A program made the position numbers and the translations under genes. A stretch of DNA of 64,000 nucleotides from an uncultured Pseudomonadota bacterium. GTDB lineage: Bacteria > Pseudomonadota > Gammaproteobacteria > Steroidobacterales > Steroidobacteraceae. The stretch is from the NCBI GenBank assembly GCA_903828595.1, contig CAIKMS010000033.1:248001-312000 (forward strand), in the 5' to 3' direction. Shown piece by piece: positions 53,283 to 63,640 of the stretch (positions are counted from its first letter, which is position 1; each line of letters begins with the position of its first letter). The notes below the pieces were generated by a model. The model had not been told where the DNA came from, ran no database searches, and saw only the letters and a list, made by a program, of their open reading frames with translations.

Positions 53283-56123
53283 ATGAAACTCTGGATTCGA
53301 TTGAGCGTCGGTGCGTTGATTGGACTCGCGGTGTCTGGGTCTTCGTATGCGGCATCGTCTGCACGTGAAGCCGAACTTTCTGGATGGCCCCAAACTCGCA
53401 GTGATATCAAGGCCGACCCTTTAGTGCGGTTCGGCCAATTGCCCAACGGTCTGCGTTACGCCATCCAAAAAAATGCAACGCCTAAGTCTCAGGTTGCCAT
53501 GCGGCTGCGCGTGGCCAGTGGGTCGTTACAGGAGGCCGATGACCAGCAGGGACTCGCACATTATTTAGAGCACATGGCGTTTCGCGGATCTAAGACCGTA
53601 CCCGATGGCGAGGTCTGGAAGTCCTTAGAGCGATTAGGCCTTACCATGGGCGCGGATACCAATGCTTTTACTGCCCAAACCCAGACTGTGTATCAATTTG
53701 ATCTGGCACGTAACGACGACGAATCGGTTGATACGGGTTTAACGATGTTGCGCGATATCGCTTCCGGACTGAGTCTGGATGAGAAGGCGTTTGCCGGTGA
53801 GCGCGGCGTGGTTCTGTCTGAGATGCGCCTGCGCGACGGCCCGGCCAATCGAGTGGAAGAAGATTATCAAGCGTTTTTGCTGCCCGGACAGTTGGCCAGT
53901 CGTCGACCACCTATTGGTCAGCGAAAAATTTTGGAGACAGCCGAGGTGGAGGCTGTGCGACGGTATTACTGCGACTGGTACCGGCCAGAACGATTAACGT
54001 TGATTGTGACCGGTGATGTGAATGTAAAAACTATGGAGGCGAAGATTCGTCAACGCTTCGCCGATTGGAGGAATCTGTCACCCCCGCCGGTAGAGCCTGA
54101 TCTGGGCGTGCCGTCAGTGCGCCAAGCGCAGGCACGCGTTCACACTGAAATGGGTGCTCCGTCGATGACGCTGATCTCGTGGGTGCAGGCACCGGATCGC
54201 CAGAAAGACTCGCGTGCCCGTGAGTACCGTGATGTGGTTCGGCAAATCGGGCTCGGTATCTTCAATCGCCGGCTGCAGGAGGCCGCGGCAGCTGGCGGGC
54301 ATCATTTTACCCGTGGCGAAATAGGCGAGCACCGAGAGGCGAATTCGGCTGAGGTGGTTACTTTGGAGATTTTGCATGAGCCATCGGCCTGGCATGAGGC
54401 ACTGGTCGATGCTGAACTCTTGAAACGACAGATGGTGGAGGCCGGTGTTCAGCAAAGCGAACTGGACCGACAGATCACCGCCATGCGCTCGGGTTTTAAG
54501 GTAGCGGCCGCCGGCGCCACGACGCGGCTTACGCCGTCTCTGGCCGATGCACTGGTGGAGTCGGTTGAGATTGATGACGTTTATACCAGTCCTGCACAGG
54601 ACGTTGCCTTAACCGAGTCGATCTTTAAAACCGTCACTCGTGAACAGGTTCATAAAGCCCTTCGCGATCTGTTTAGTGGCGCGGGTCCTTTGATTTTTGT
54701 TTCAACACCACAAGGCATTGAGGGTGGCGAGCCGCAAATACTAAAGGCGCTAAACGAGGCCGATGCCCAACCGCTTACGCCGTCCGTAGAAAGCGCACTT
54801 GCGCAGTGGCCCTACGAGCAGTTCGGCGCGCCGGGCCAGATTCTAGAGAAACGCTACGTGGCGGATCTGGATCTTACCCAAGTGCGGTTTGCCAATGGGG
54901 TGGCGCTCAACATTAAAGCGACGCGATTTAGCGCTGATCAGGTCCTGGTCCATGTCGCTCTGGCGGGCGGGCGCCGGGTCCTGCCGGCGGATAAGCCGAG
55001 TCTAAATTGGGGTGCCGGCGTGTTGGTGAAAGGCGGTACGGGCAGCCTGGATTACCCGGCGATACAGCGCGTGTTGGCCGGTAAAAATTATTCAGTGTCA
55101 TTCCAAATGGATGATGCCTCTTGGGTTTTAGGTGGACAGACCACCCGTGCCGATTTGGTAACGCAACTACAGGTGCTGACGGCGTACCTCACGGATCCGG
55201 GCTGGCGGCCTGAGGCCTTTGCGCAGCAAATTAGCGGGTTTCGTGAAAGCTTAGCGCAGCTAGACAGTATTCCGATGGCGGTGCTGCAAACCCAGGCACC
55301 CTGGCTTCTGCACGATCGGGATTCTCGTTGGGCCTTTCCTGACGTAGAGCAAGTCAATCAGTTGCGCTTGGAGGATCTTAAAAACCTGATTAATCCGGTT
55401 CTTGCTAGCGCACCGATGGAGGTATCCATTGTGGGTGATGTGAACGTGGATACGGTGATCCAGTCCGTGGCCTCAACATTAGGCGCGCTTCCAAGTCGCC
55501 CACCCGTGACCAGTCCTTTGAAGACCACGCCGGTAAAATTTCCAAGTTCCGCTGCCGCTATGACCGTACTGCATCATCGAGGTGCTGCCGATCAGGGCGT
55601 AGCGGCGATTGCTTTCCCCACCACCGATTCATTTTCTGGCCTGCCGATGAGCGGGGCGCGGCAAATATTGGCGGACATCATTCAACAGCGACTGTTCGAC
55701 ACCGTGCGCGTGCAGGCCGGTGCTAGTTACTCCACGCAAATGATGAGTCAAACGTCCCCCGTATTTGCCGGGTATGGCGAGCTTTTGGCCTTGGTCGACA
55801 TTCCGGCCGAGAAGGCGCCGGTCTTTTTTGAGGCAATACGCTCGATCAGCACCGATCTCCAAGAGCACGGCCCTACCGTGGATGAGATGAATCGGGCGCG
55901 AAACCCAGCGGTAGCGAAGATTATCCAAGCCCAGCAAAGTAACGGCTACTGGCTGGCGGCGATCAGTCAGCTGCAGACCGATCCGCGACACGGCGACCTC
56001 ATTCGACAGGTACTGCCTCACCTGAAAGAGGTGACCGCTGATCAGGTCAAGCAGGCGGCGCGCACTTACCTGAACGAGAGCAAGGCGGCGCGTATTTTGG
56101 TGGCTCCGCTCGCACAGCCCTAA
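53283..56123 (+). CDS. Exported M16 family (pitrilysin/insulinase) zinc peptidase
   Basis: This is a 946-residue periplasmic protein with a signal peptide ending near 'GSSYAASSA'. The inverted zinc motif HxxEH is present as 'GLAHYLEHMAF' (about residues 85-95), with the third ligand Glu in 'GVVLSEMRLRDG'. A second, inactive M16-like half follows, as in full-length pitrilysin-type proteins. It degrades peptides outside the cytoplasm. ATG 53283, preceded by GGGTGGGCGG, is chosen over 53271 because it directly begins the signal sequence. Confidence 0.9.
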   Translation: MKLWIRLSVGALIGLAVSGSSYAASSAREAELSGWPQTRSDIKADPLVRFGQLPNGLRYAIQKNATPKSQVAMRLRVASGSLQEADDQQGLAHYLEHMAFRGSKTVPDGEVWKSLERLGLTMGADTNAFTAQTQTVYQFDLARNDDESVDTGLTMLRDIASGLSLDEKAFAGERGVVLSEMRLRDGPANRVEEDYQAFLLPGQLASRRPPIGQRKILETAEVEAVRRYYCDWYRPERLTLIVTGDVNVKTMEAKIRQRFADWRNLSPPPVEPDLGVPSVRQAQARVHTEMGAPSMTLISWVQAPDRQKDSRAREYRDVVRQIGLGIFNRRLQEAAAAGGHHFTRGEIGEHREANSAEVVTLEILHEPSAWHEALVDAELLKRQMVEAGVQQSELDRQITAMRSGFKVAAAGATTRLTPSLADALVESVEIDDVYTSPAQDVALTESIFKTVTREQVHKALRDLFSGAGPLIFVSTPQGIEGGEPQILKALNEADAQPLTPSVESALAQWPYEQFGAPGQILEKRYVADLDLTQVRFANGVALNIKATRFSADQVLVHVALAGGRRVLPADKPSLNWGAGVLVKGGTGSLDYPAIQRVLAGKNYSVSFQMDDASWVLGGQTTRADLVTQLQVLTAYLTDPGWRPEAFAQQISGFRESLAQLDSIPMAVLQTQAPWLLHDRDSRWAFPDVEQVNQLRLEDLKNLINPVLASAPMEVSIVGDVNVDTVIQSVASTLGALPSRPPVTSPLKTTPVKFPSSAAAMTVLHHRGAADQGVAAIAFPTTDSFSGLPMSGARQILADIIQQRLFDTVRVQAGASYSTQMMSQTSPVFAGYGELLALVDIPAEKAPVFFEAIRSISTDLQEHGPTVDEMNRARNPAVAKIIQAQQSNGYWLAAISQLQTDPRHGDLIRQVLPHLKEVTADQVKQAARTYLNESKAARILVAPLAQP

Positions 56124-56258
56124 GGTAATCCGTTGAATACCGGTGGGGGCGCGGACACGGCGAGCGGAGAATTTGCGGCTCAACCTGGGCAGGCGCGCCT
56201 GCTTGGGTATCGGGCCGAGCGTGACAGCGTCCGGAGCGGCGGTGTATAAACTGGAAGC

Positions 56259-57233
56259 ATGACCAACTTGGCAAGCCGACTGAAGCGTCTGCGCGTTGAA
56301 CCCGCAACTTTGCTGGTTGCGGCGGTCGTGTATGGTGGTTTTGCCGGACTTACCTGGTTCTTCAATGACCTGCCGTTGCTGCTGAGCGTGCCACTGGGTG
56401 GTGCGCTCATCGCGTTTCACGGGTCGCTGCAGCACGAGACGGTCCACGGGCATCCGTTTACCTCGCGGCGCTTGAATGCCTTACTTGGCAGCCCACCGTT
56501 GTCGCTGTGGATCCCTTACCGGCTCTATCGCAGCACACATCTGTTCCACCACCGATTTGAAGGACAAGCCCTGACCGATCCACGATATGACCCCGAGTCG
56601 TATTATGTCTCATCAGAGTCGTTTGCTCGACTAGCCCCCTGGAGCAAGGCTTTGCTCATAGCGAACACCACGCTAGTCGGACGATTGGTGCTGGGGCCGC
56701 CAATCAGCATCGTAAGGTTTTGGTGGTCCGAGGCCCGTGAGCTTTTAAGTGGCGCGCGTGACGCGTGGCAAACCTGGTTAAGCCACTTGGTCGGCGTCGC
56801 GTTAGTCGTCTTTTGGGTCGTTAGTATCTGTAAAATTTCTTTGGCTGCTTACCTCCTTTGTTTCGTGTACCCCGGCACGGCGCTGACGATGCTGCGCTCT
56901 TTTGCCGAACATCGCGCCAATGCCGATCCGTCCAAGCGCACCGCGGTCGTAGAGGCCAATCCGCTGATCTCCACCATTTTTCTTTATAACAACTATCACG
57001 TTGTTCACCATGTCAACCCGTCCTTGCCGTGGTACCGGATTGAGGCGGCCTGGCGAGACATGAAGGCTCGGGCTAAGGATGCCCCGGTGCGTCAAGTTGG
57101 GATGGTCTACAGCGGTGGTTATTTGGAGGTCTTGCGTCGTTATGCGTTTAGACCCGTCATCGAACTTGAGTATCCATTGACTCGGCAAGCTGATTCGGCG
57201 CCCGGACCTGCGATGGATCACGCTACGGGATGA
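56259..57233 (+). CDS. Membrane fatty acid desaturase-family protein
   Basis: This 324-residue integral membrane di-iron protein has three His boxes visible: 'SLQHETVHGHP' (residues 52-62), 'STHLFHHRFEG' (88-98) and 'YNNYHVVHHVNP' (near 246-257), separated by hydrophobic helices. It may desaturate or hydroxylate a lipid. The substrate is not predictable. Its last four bases overlap the start of a PhnD-like gene (ATGA), so the two are cotranslated. Confidence 0.85.
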   Translation: MTNLASRLKRLRVEPATLLVAAVVYGGFAGLTWFFNDLPLLLSVPLGGALIAFHGSLQHETVHGHPFTSRRLNALLGSPPLSLWIPYRLYRSTHLFHHRFEGQALTDPRYDPESYYVSSESFARLAPWSKALLIANTTLVGRLVLGPPISIVRFWWSEARELLSGARDAWQTWLSHLVGVALVVFWVVSICKISLAAYLLCFVYPGTALTMLRSFAEHRANADPSKRTAVVEANPLISTIFLYNNYHVVHHVNPSLPWYRIEAAWRDMKARAKDAPVRQVGMVYSGGYLEVLRRYAFRPVIELEYPLTRQADSAPGPAMDHATG

Positions 57234-58045
57234 CTGTACAGCGCAGCGCTGCGTTGCCGATGTACGACTTCGTCGGCCTGAGAGCAGCAACGGATACGTT
57301 TTGGTCCGCCGTGCGTGAGGAATTGCAACAGGCTGGCGAGCTTGACGTACCAGCGCACCTGACGCGCGATAGGCCCTATGCGGCAACCTGGCAGGATCCG
57401 GGCTTGCTACTCGGACAGGCCTGTCAGTATCCGCTGTCGCAGCTACTTCCCCCGCGCCCGACACTGGTTGCTGTGCCGGGTTATGCCGTCGCGGGTTGTC
57501 AGGGCAGTCGTTATACCAGCGCGATTATCGTTCGGTCCGACGATCAGGCGCAGACCTTATTGAGCTTGGCGGGACGCTGTTGCGGCTTTAATGAGCAAAG
57601 CTCGAACAGCGGATATAACCTGCTGCGATTGGCGCTGGCACGCGCCGGTGCCCGAGGGCAATTTTTCAGCGCTACTCGAGTGACCGGATCCCACCTGGAG
57701 AGTGTGCAGGCGGTGGCGGCTGGTCAGATTGATGTCGCTGCGATTGACTGTGTCAGTTTTGCGCATATACAGCGGCAATACCCGGCACTGGAGCGCCGCG
57801 TGCGGTTACTTGAGTGGACTCCTTCAAGTCCGGGATTGCCGTACATCACTGCCGCAACGTCTTCTGAATTAACGATGCAGCGACTACGTTTTGTCCTGCA
57901 GAGGGTCATGGCGGCGCCCGGCCTTGCCGAGATTCGCGAGGCGCTTTTTTTGGATCAGATGGATTTTAATGTCGATGATAGTTACACCGAAATTCAAGCC
58001 ATGGTGTCGGAGGCGTACCGTTTAGGTTACCCGGAGATCGTTTAA
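57230..58045 (+). CDS. PhnD-like substrate-binding protein without signal peptide
   Basis: This 271-residue protein has the type II periplasmic-binding-protein fold features of PhnD: 'YDFVGLRAATDTFW' opening, 'YTSAIIVRSDD', 'CCGFNEQSSNSGYNLLR', 'VTGSHLESVQAVAAGQIDVAAIDCVSF'. It lacks a signal peptide, and there is no ABC transporter gene nearby. It is translationally coupled to a desaturase gene. A cytoplasmic ligand-binding or lipid-related role is possible, but I cannot assign one. Confidence 0.75.
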   Translation: MTVQRSAALPMYDFVGLRAATDTFWSAVREELQQAGELDVPAHLTRDRPYAATWQDPGLLLGQACQYPLSQLLPPRPTLVAVPGYAVAGCQGSRYTSAIIVRSDDQAQTLLSLAGRCCGFNEQSSNSGYNLLRLALARAGARGQFFSATRVTGSHLESVQAVAAGQIDVAAIDCVSFAHIQRQYPALERRVRLLEWTPSSPGLPYITAATSSELTMQRLRFVLQRVMAAPGLAEIREALFLDQMDFNVDDSYTEIQAMVSEAYRLGYPEIV

Positions 58046-58150
58046 CACGAATTGCTTGGTAGGCGCTTTACATCGCTACGGCTTGGTAAATTCGCCCCTT
58101 AAAAAATCTCGCGATCCAACCCGTTTCACTGTGCGTTGACTGCTTGAGAG

Positions 58151-59365
58151 TTAGACGGTTTGTCGGAAAATCTGTCGCAGACGCATCACGAAGCTGGCGT
58201 CATCGCACAACAGCTTATCGGGAGAGTCTGAAAGCTTGGCCACCGGTTTGCCGTTGCAGCTCACCAGTTTCATCACGATGCTCAACGGCGTATGCCCCAT
58301 GTCATTGGTTAAGTCAGTGCCTATGCCGAAGCCGCACTGGGCACGATCGGCAAAGTGGTGATGGAGATCCAAGGCTCGTGGAATATCCAACCCGTCTGAA
58401 AATACCAGGCGCTTCGTGTTTGCATCGATGCCAAGCTTTGCATAGTGGTTTAGCGCCTTCTCACCCCAAACGACAGGGTCCCCCGAGTCGTGACGCAGTC
58501 CGTCAAAAGCTCTGGCCAGTTCGACATCAAAGTCGGTAAGGAACGCATCTATTCCCACTACGTCGGTCAGTGCGATGCCTAATTGCCCGTTGTATTCAGT
58601 CAGCCAGCCCTGAAGTGCGGCTTTTTGAAATTCCGCAAGCCGTATGCCTACCGCCTGGTAGGTTTGCAGGTATTCGTGGCCCATCGTGCCCTTAGGGGCT
58701 AATCCGTATTTTTTGGCAAGAAATACATTCGATGTGCCCTTGAATAGCTCCGGGACCTCCTTGGTGAAAGTCGCCACTACCTGTTCTTGCCATCTGCGCG
58801 AGTAACGTCTGCGGGTGCCGAAATCAAAAAACTCAAACGGATGAGTGAAACGGCGGGCCTGAGACTGCTGGCTGTCACGATGGGCAATGAGTTGATTAAC
58901 CTTAGTCGCCAGGCGGTACTCCCCCTGCGCGAGAGTGTCTTCCCGATGAAGACGGCGGAAGTAGAGTTCGTTAACAATTGACAGCACGAAGATTTCAAAA
59001 CCGGTCACGTGGATTTGCGGGCCGGATGCCGTAATTTGCAGCTGATCGCCGAGCGTTTTCACGTGCAGGTAGGCACGTTGAAATTGAAACGTACGAAGAA
59101 AGTCGATGAAGTCGGCCTTCAGATACGGAAGCGTTTGAAGATAGGCAATTTCGTCGTCGGTAAACCGCAAGCGACACAGATGATCGATTTCCGCCTCGAC
59201 CAAGGGAGCTAACTGCGCCAGCGGAAACTGCGGATGGTTTCGGCAGATAAATCGGTATTCGGCCTGATTATCAGGGAATGCCCGGTAGAGCGCCTGCCAC
59301 ATCGAGAACTTATAAAGATCCGTGTCGAGCATCGAGTGGGTGATGTGAGCCTGTTCAGCGGGCAT
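58151..59365 (-). CDS. pncB: Nicotinate phosphoribosyltransferase
   Basis: This is a 404-residue NAPRTase of the Preiss-Handler NAD salvage route. Diagnostic segments are 'MLDTDLYKFSMWQALYR', 'FEFFDFGTRRRYSRRWQ', 'KGTMGHEYLQTYQAVG' (histidine at the autophosphorylation position), 'GLRHDSGDPVVWGEKALNHY' and 'FSDGLDIPRALDLHHHF'. The ATG at 59365 has AAGGGA upstream. A longer frame to 59500 adds 45 atypical residues. It is divergent from hutC. Confidence 0.95.
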   Translation of the reverse strand: MPAEQAHITHSMLDTDLYKFSMWQALYRAFPDNQAEYRFICRNHPQFPLAQLAPLVEAEIDHLCRLRFTDDEIAYLQTLPYLKADFIDFLRTFQFQRAYLHVKTLGDQLQITASGPQIHVTGFEIFVLSIVNELYFRRLHREDTLAQGEYRLATKVNQLIAHRDSQQSQARRFTHPFEFFDFGTRRRYSRRWQEQVVATFTKEVPELFKGTSNVFLAKKYGLAPKGTMGHEYLQTYQAVGIRLAEFQKAALQGWLTEYNGQLGIALTDVVGIDAFLTDFDVELARAFDGLRHDSGDPVVWGEKALNHYAKLGIDANTKRLVFSDGLDIPRALDLHHHFADRAQCGFGIGTDLTNDMGHTPLSIVMKLVSCNGKPVAKLSDSPDKLLCDDASFVMRLRQIFRQTV

Positions 59366-59551
59366 CGTTAGGGTCCCTTGGGTGACTAAAGCGCGAATCG
59401 GGCACCGCCCCAAGTGCCACGGGTCACTTTTAGCGTGAGTTGGTGCTTTGTACCAAAACTGGAGAGCTTTGAAAGGGATTGATTGAATCGGGCAAGGCAC
59501 ACTTCGGTTCGAGGGTCCCCTTTCTGGGGCGGGAAGGGGGGCGTACAGGGC

Positions 59552-59596
59552 TTGACCTAAAACCCGTTCCCGTTGATGATACCTGTCTATACAGGT
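59552..59596 (+). promoter_or_regulatory. hutC promoter with HutC operator
   Basis: TTGACC (59552-59557), 17 bp, GATGAT (59575-59580) fits a sigma70 promoter. Immediately downstream ACCTGTCTATACAGGT (59581-59596) is a dyad of ACCTGT/ACAGGT arms, similar to GntR/HutC operators. HutC bound there would block transcription of hutC and of hutUHG if they are read through; urocanate is the known inducer in characterised systems. Confidence 0.6.
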
Positions 59597-59634
59597 TACC
59601 CGCGGGCCTTCCCGCCGCCTCCACCGGAGTCCAT

Positions 59635-60348
59635 TTGAGCACCATGCCTTTACCGCTGTACCAGCAGGTCAAAGACCACGTTCTGACCCGAATCCGTTCG
59701 GGTGAGTGGTTGCCGGGTGCGCGGGTACCGTCTGAGCATGAGCTGGTACGTGAACTCAACGTCTCACGTATGACCGCCAACCGCGCGTTGCGAGAACTCA
59801 TGCGCACCGGCGTGCTGTCGCGCGTAGCTGGTGTAGGAACGTTCGTGGCGGATTTCAAGGCAGCCGGACACCCGCTGCAGATTCGTAATATTGCCGAGGA
59901 AATTCGCTCACGCGGGCACACCCATCATGCGCAGGTAATCAGCTTGCAGCCCATTGTGGCGACTCGCGAGGTCAGTGAACGATTATCGCTATCACGTGAT
60001 GAGGTGCAGGTTTTTCACTCGTTGCTGGTGCACTTTGAGCAGGGACGTCCCGTGCAAGTCGAGGACCGCTACGTGAATCCCACCGTGGCACCGGATTATT
60101 TACAGGTTCCGCTGGACCGTGTGACCCCCAACGAATACCTCATGGAGGTTGCTCCATTGCAGCGTGTCGAGCATACGGTCAGGGCGGTCATCCCGCCGGC
60201 AACGATTGCTTCAAGACTCGAGCTGAGCGCCAGTGAGCCGGCGTTGCTGATAGAACGGGTGACCTGGAGTCGGGGAGCCCGTGCTTCCTATGCATTGTTG
60301 TATCACCCCGGCTCAAGTTTTGAATTGCGCGGTGGTTTCGACGCCTGA
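59635..60348 (+). CDS. hutC: Histidine utilisation repressor (GntR/HutC)
   Basis: This 237-residue GntR-family repressor has a winged helix ('PLYQQVKDHVLTRIRSGEWLPGARVPSEHELVRELNVSRMTANRALRELMRTGVL', residues 5-60) and a C-terminal UTRA ligand domain ('EVQVFHSLLVHFEQGRPVQVEDRYVNP', 'EYLMEVAPLQRVEHTVRAV'). The TTG at 59635 has GGAG five bases upstream and is preferred. An ATG three codons later (59644) is the other option. It lies 62 bp before hutU and is divergent from pncB. Confidence 0.92.
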   Translation: MSTMPLPLYQQVKDHVLTRIRSGEWLPGARVPSEHELVRELNVSRMTANRALRELMRTGVLSRVAGVGTFVADFKAAGHPLQIRNIAEEIRSRGHTHHAQVISLQPIVATREVSERLSLSRDEVQVFHSLLVHFEQGRPVQVEDRYVNPTVAPDYLQVPLDRVTPNEYLMEVAPLQRVEHTVRAVIPPATIASRLELSASEPALLIERVTWSRGARASYALLYHPGSSFELRGGFDA

Positions 60349-60410
60349 GGGCGTGACACTGACGCTGGATTAGTAGTGTTGATCTCTTTTGAACAGAGGA
60401 AAAAAGTTAC

Positions 60411-62087
60411 ATGACTACGTCATCACGCAAAGATACGTCACGACACATTCGTGCGTCCCATGGCAACACCCTGGAAACCAAGAGCTGGCTGACAGAAGCT
60501 GCGTTGCGCATGCTCAATAACAACCTGGATCCCGACGTAGCCGAACGGCCCGACGAGTTGGTGGTATACGGCGGCATCGGCCGTGCGGCCCGTAACTGGG
60601 CGTCCTACGATAAAATCGTGGAGACGTTAAAGCGACTAAACGATGACGAGACCCTGTTAATCCAGTCAGGCAAGCCAGTAGGTGTGTTTAAAACCCACGC
60701 CGATGCGCCACGCGTCTTGCTGGCTAACTCCAATCTCGTACCGCATTGGGCGAACTGGGAACACTTTAATGAGCTCGATCGCAAGGGCTTAATGATGTAC
60801 GGGCAGATGACGGCGGGCTCGTGGATTTACATCGGCAGTCAGGGGATTGTTCAAGGCACTTACGAGACGTTCGTTGAGATGGGCCGACAGCACTTCAATG
60901 GCAATCTCGCCGGGCGCTGGATTTTGACCTCCGGTTTAGGTGGCATGGGCGGTGCACAGCCTTTGGCGGCCACCATGGCGGGAGCTTCCATGCTGGCGAT
61001 CGAATGCGATCAGACGCGTATACAAAAGCGCCTGGAGACGGGGTACCTGGACTTGTCGGCGACTACCCTAGATGAGGCGATGGCCATGATCCATCAGTCG
61101 CTGAAGGATGGTGTGCCTCGCTCGGTGGGTTTGCTGGGTAACGCGGCGGAGTTGCTTCCGGAGATGCTCAAGCGCGGTATTCGTCCTGATGCGGTGACCG
61201 ATCAGACATCGGCTCACGATCCGGTAAACGGTTATTTACCAGCCGGATGGACGATGCAGCAGTGGTGGGATCGTCGTGAGAGCGATCCGAATAGCGTGCG
61301 CGACGCGGCCATTGCGTCCATGGCTATTCACGTGGACGCCATGCTCGAGTTCCAAAAGATGGGTATTCCCACTTTCGATTACGGCAACAACATCCGGCAG
61401 ATGGCGTTTAACCACGGCATCAAGCGCGCCTTTGATTTCCCGGGCTTCGTACCGGCTTATATCCGTCCGCTGTTCTGCCGCGGTATCGGGCCGTTCCGCT
61501 GGGTGGCTTTGTCGGGTGATCCGGAGGATATTCGCAAGACCGACGCGAAGGTCAAAGAGCTTATTCCTGACGATCCGCACCTGCACCGTTGGTTAGACAT
61601 GGCGCAGCAAAAGATTCAGTTCCAGGGTCTGCCGGCACGTATTTGCTGGGTCGGCCTAGGTCAGCGTCATCGTTTGGGATTGGCCTTCAACGAAATGGTG
61701 GCCAGCGGTGAACTCAAGGCCCCGATCGTGATTGGGCGTGACCACTTAGACACCGGTTCTGTTGCTAGCCCGAACCGCGAGACTGAAGCGATGCTTGATG
61801 GGTCCGATGCCGTTTCGGACTGGCCGTTGCTCAACGCGTTGCTGAATACCGCTGGTGGTGCCACGTGGGTATCCCTGCATCACGGTGGTGGTGTGGGTAT
61901 GGGCTACTCGCAGCACTCGGGTGTGGTTATCGTTGCCGACGGTACGCCAGAGGCTGCCAAGCGTCTGGAGCGCGTGTTGTGGAATGATTGTGGTACGGGC
62001 GTGATGCGTCACGCGGATGCCGGCTATGACATCGCGATCCAGTGTGCCAAAGAGCAGGGCCTGGACCTGCCGATGGTGAGCCCATGA
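60411..62087 (+). CDS. hutU: Urocanate hydratase
   Basis: This is a 558-residue NAD+-dependent urocanase. The NAD-binding region is at '[21 protein letters not shown]'. '[21 protein letters not shown]' contains the conserved Cys. '[17 protein letters not shown]' and '[17 protein letters not shown]' are family signatures. It hydrates urocanate to imidazolonepropionate. AGAGGA lies upstream of the ATG at 60411. It overlaps hutH by ATGA. Confidence 0.97.
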   Translation: MTTSSRKDTSRHIRASHGNTLETKSWLTEAALRMLNNNLDPDVAERPDELVVYGGIGRAARNWASYDKIVETLKRLNDDETLLIQSGKPVGVFKTHADAPRVLLANSNLVPHWANWEHFNELDRKGLMMYGQMTAGSWIYIGSQGIVQGTYETFVEMGRQHFNGNLAGRWILTSGLGGMGGAQPLAATMAGASMLAIECDQTRIQKRLETGYLDLSATTLDEAMAMIHQSLKDGVPRSVGLLGNAAELLPEMLKRGIRPDAVTDQTSAHDPVNGYLPAGWTMQQWWDRRESDPNSVRDAAIASMAIHVDAMLEFQKMGIPTFDYGNNIRQMAFNHGIKRAFDFPGFVPAYIRPLFCRGIGPFRWVALSGDPEDIRKTDAKVKELIPDDPHLHRWLDMAQQKIQFQGLPARICWVGLGQRHRLGLAFNEMVASGELKAPIVIGRDHLDTGSVASPNRETEAMLDGSDAVSDWPLLNALLNTAGGATWVSLHHGGGVGMGYSQHSGVVIVADGTPEAAKRLERVLWNDCGTGVMRHADAGYDIAIQCAKEQGLDLPMVSP

Positions 62088-63640
62088 GCCGGGTCGTTAC
62101 TTCGCGGCGTGCCAAGAAGGTGGGTGCGTTAAAACTCGCTGAGCTGACGCTGCCGATGATTCGGCAGATTCATGACGGTTCCGTACGGGTTGAGTTAACC
62201 CGCGCGGACCTTGCTCGTCTGCGCAAAAGTGCGGCCATCGTCACTCGCGTTATCCGTAACGATGAAACCGTTTATGGCATCAACACCGGCTTTGGTTTGC
62301 TGGCCCACACTCGAATTGCTCGAGAGCAACTCAGCCAGTTGCAAAAGAACATTGTGTTGTCGCATGCCGCTGGCACCGGGGCATTGCTCGACGATCGCGT
62401 GGTGCGGCTGATTTTGGTGTTGAAAGCGGCCAGTCTGGCTCAGGGTTATTCCGGTGTTCGTGCGCAAACCGTACAAGCCTTGGTGGATTTGATTAATCAC
62501 GAGATCTATCCGTGTATCCCAGGCCAAGGATCGGTGGGCGCGTCCGGGGATCTGGCTCCCTTAGCACACATGGCCTGCGCCTTGATTGGTGTGGGTGATG
62601 TGCGCGTTGCCGGCAAGATAGTCCCGGCGAAAGTGGCGCTAGAGCGCGCTGGCTTAAAGCCGGTAGAGCTAGGACCCAAAGAGGGACTGGCGCTGCTCAA
62701 CGGCACTCAGGTCTCCACCGCGCTTGCCTTGTCGGGTTTGCTGCAAATTGAGGATGTCTTTGCCGCGGCCGTGGTTACCGGTGCCATCGCTGTGGATGCG
62801 CTGAAAGGCAGTGATACGCCTTTTGATGGACGCATCCACAAGTTGCGACGCCAGCCTGGCCAGCAGCAGATTGCAGCCGTTTATCGAGCGCTGCTCGAGG
62901 GTAGCGCGGTGCGTGACTCTCACGAAGACTGCGAGAAGGTACAAGACCCTTACTCGTTGCGCTGCCAGCCGCAGGTGATGGGGGCGTGCCTGGATCTGAT
63001 GCGAACGGCGGCCACCACGCTGTTACGCGAAGCTAACGCGGTGACGGATAACCCGCTGATTTTCCCTGAGGATGGCTCTGTTTTGTCGGGTGGAAATTTC
63101 CATGCCGAGCCGGTGGCCTTTGCGGCTGACCAGCTGGCACTGGTGGTCGCGGAAATTGGTTCGTTATCGGAGCGGCGACTCGCCATGCTGACTGACCCAA
63201 AGATGAGCGGGTTGCCTGCCTTTTTGGTGCGTGAGTCGGGTGTGAATTCTGGATTTATGGTGGCTCACTGCACATCCGCGGCATTGGTCTCGGAAAATAA
63301 GATGCTTGCTCACCCGTGCTCGGTGGACAGCATCCCAACGTCAGCGAATCAGGAAGACCACGTGTCCATGGCGACCCACGGTGCGCGGCGCTTAACCCTG
63401 ATGGCACAGAACGCATCGACCGTGGTGGGGATTGAACTGTTGGCTGCGGTTCAGGGGGTGGAGTTTCATCGGCCTCTAAAGAGTTCGCGCGCGCTGGAGA
63501 GCGTCATTCGTCTGGTTCGGGACTTAGTGCCTAACTACGAGACGGATCGCTATTTCGCCAAGGATATTGAATTGGCGACTGCACTGGTTCGCAGTGGGGC
63601 CCTGCGTAGTTTGATTGGTACGGCGGCTTTAGGCTCTTGA
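62084..63640 (+). CDS. hutH: Histidine ammonia-lyase
   Basis: This 518-residue lyase converts histidine to urocanate and ammonia. The autocatalytic MIO triad Ala-Ser-Gly is visible in '[15 protein letters not shown]' (about residue 152), with '[15 protein letters not shown]' and '[22 protein letters not shown]' as further family markers. The start is set by the ATGA overlap with hutU (62084), since earlier starts lie inside hutU. Its stop overlaps the first base of hutG. Confidence 0.97.
   Translation: MSRVVTSRRAKKVGALKLAELTLPMIRQIHDGSVRVELTRADLARLRKSAAIVTRVIRNDETVYGINTGFGLLAHTRIAREQLSQLQKNIVLSHAAGTGALLDDRVVRLILVLKAASLAQGYSGVRAQTVQALVDLINHEIYPCIPGQGSVGASGDLAPLAHMACALIGVGDVRVAGKIVPAKVALERAGLKPVELGPKEGLALLNGTQVSTALALSGLLQIEDVFAAAVVTGAIAVDALKGSDTPFDGRIHKLRRQPGQQQIAAVYRALLEGSAVRDSHEDCEKVQDPYSLRCQPQVMGACLDLMRTAATTLLREANAVTDNPLIFPEDGSVLSGGNFHAEPVAFAADQLALVVAEIGSLSERRLAMLTDPKMSGLPAFLVRESGVNSGFMVAHCTSAALVSENKMLAHPCSVDSIPTSANQEDHVSMATHGARRLTLMAQNASTVVGIELLAAVQGVEFHRPLKSSRALESVIRLVRDLVPNYETDRYFAKDIELATALVRSGALRSLIGTAALGS

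Noticed and set aside
56189-56202. 14-bp palindrome GCAGGCGCGCCTGC
   Set aside because: It is GC-rich with no loop or T-run, and may be chance or a weak structure between two genes.
55629-56453. 274-codon minus-strand frame over the M16 and desaturase genes
   Set aside because: It is antisense to two well-supported genes and has no domain.
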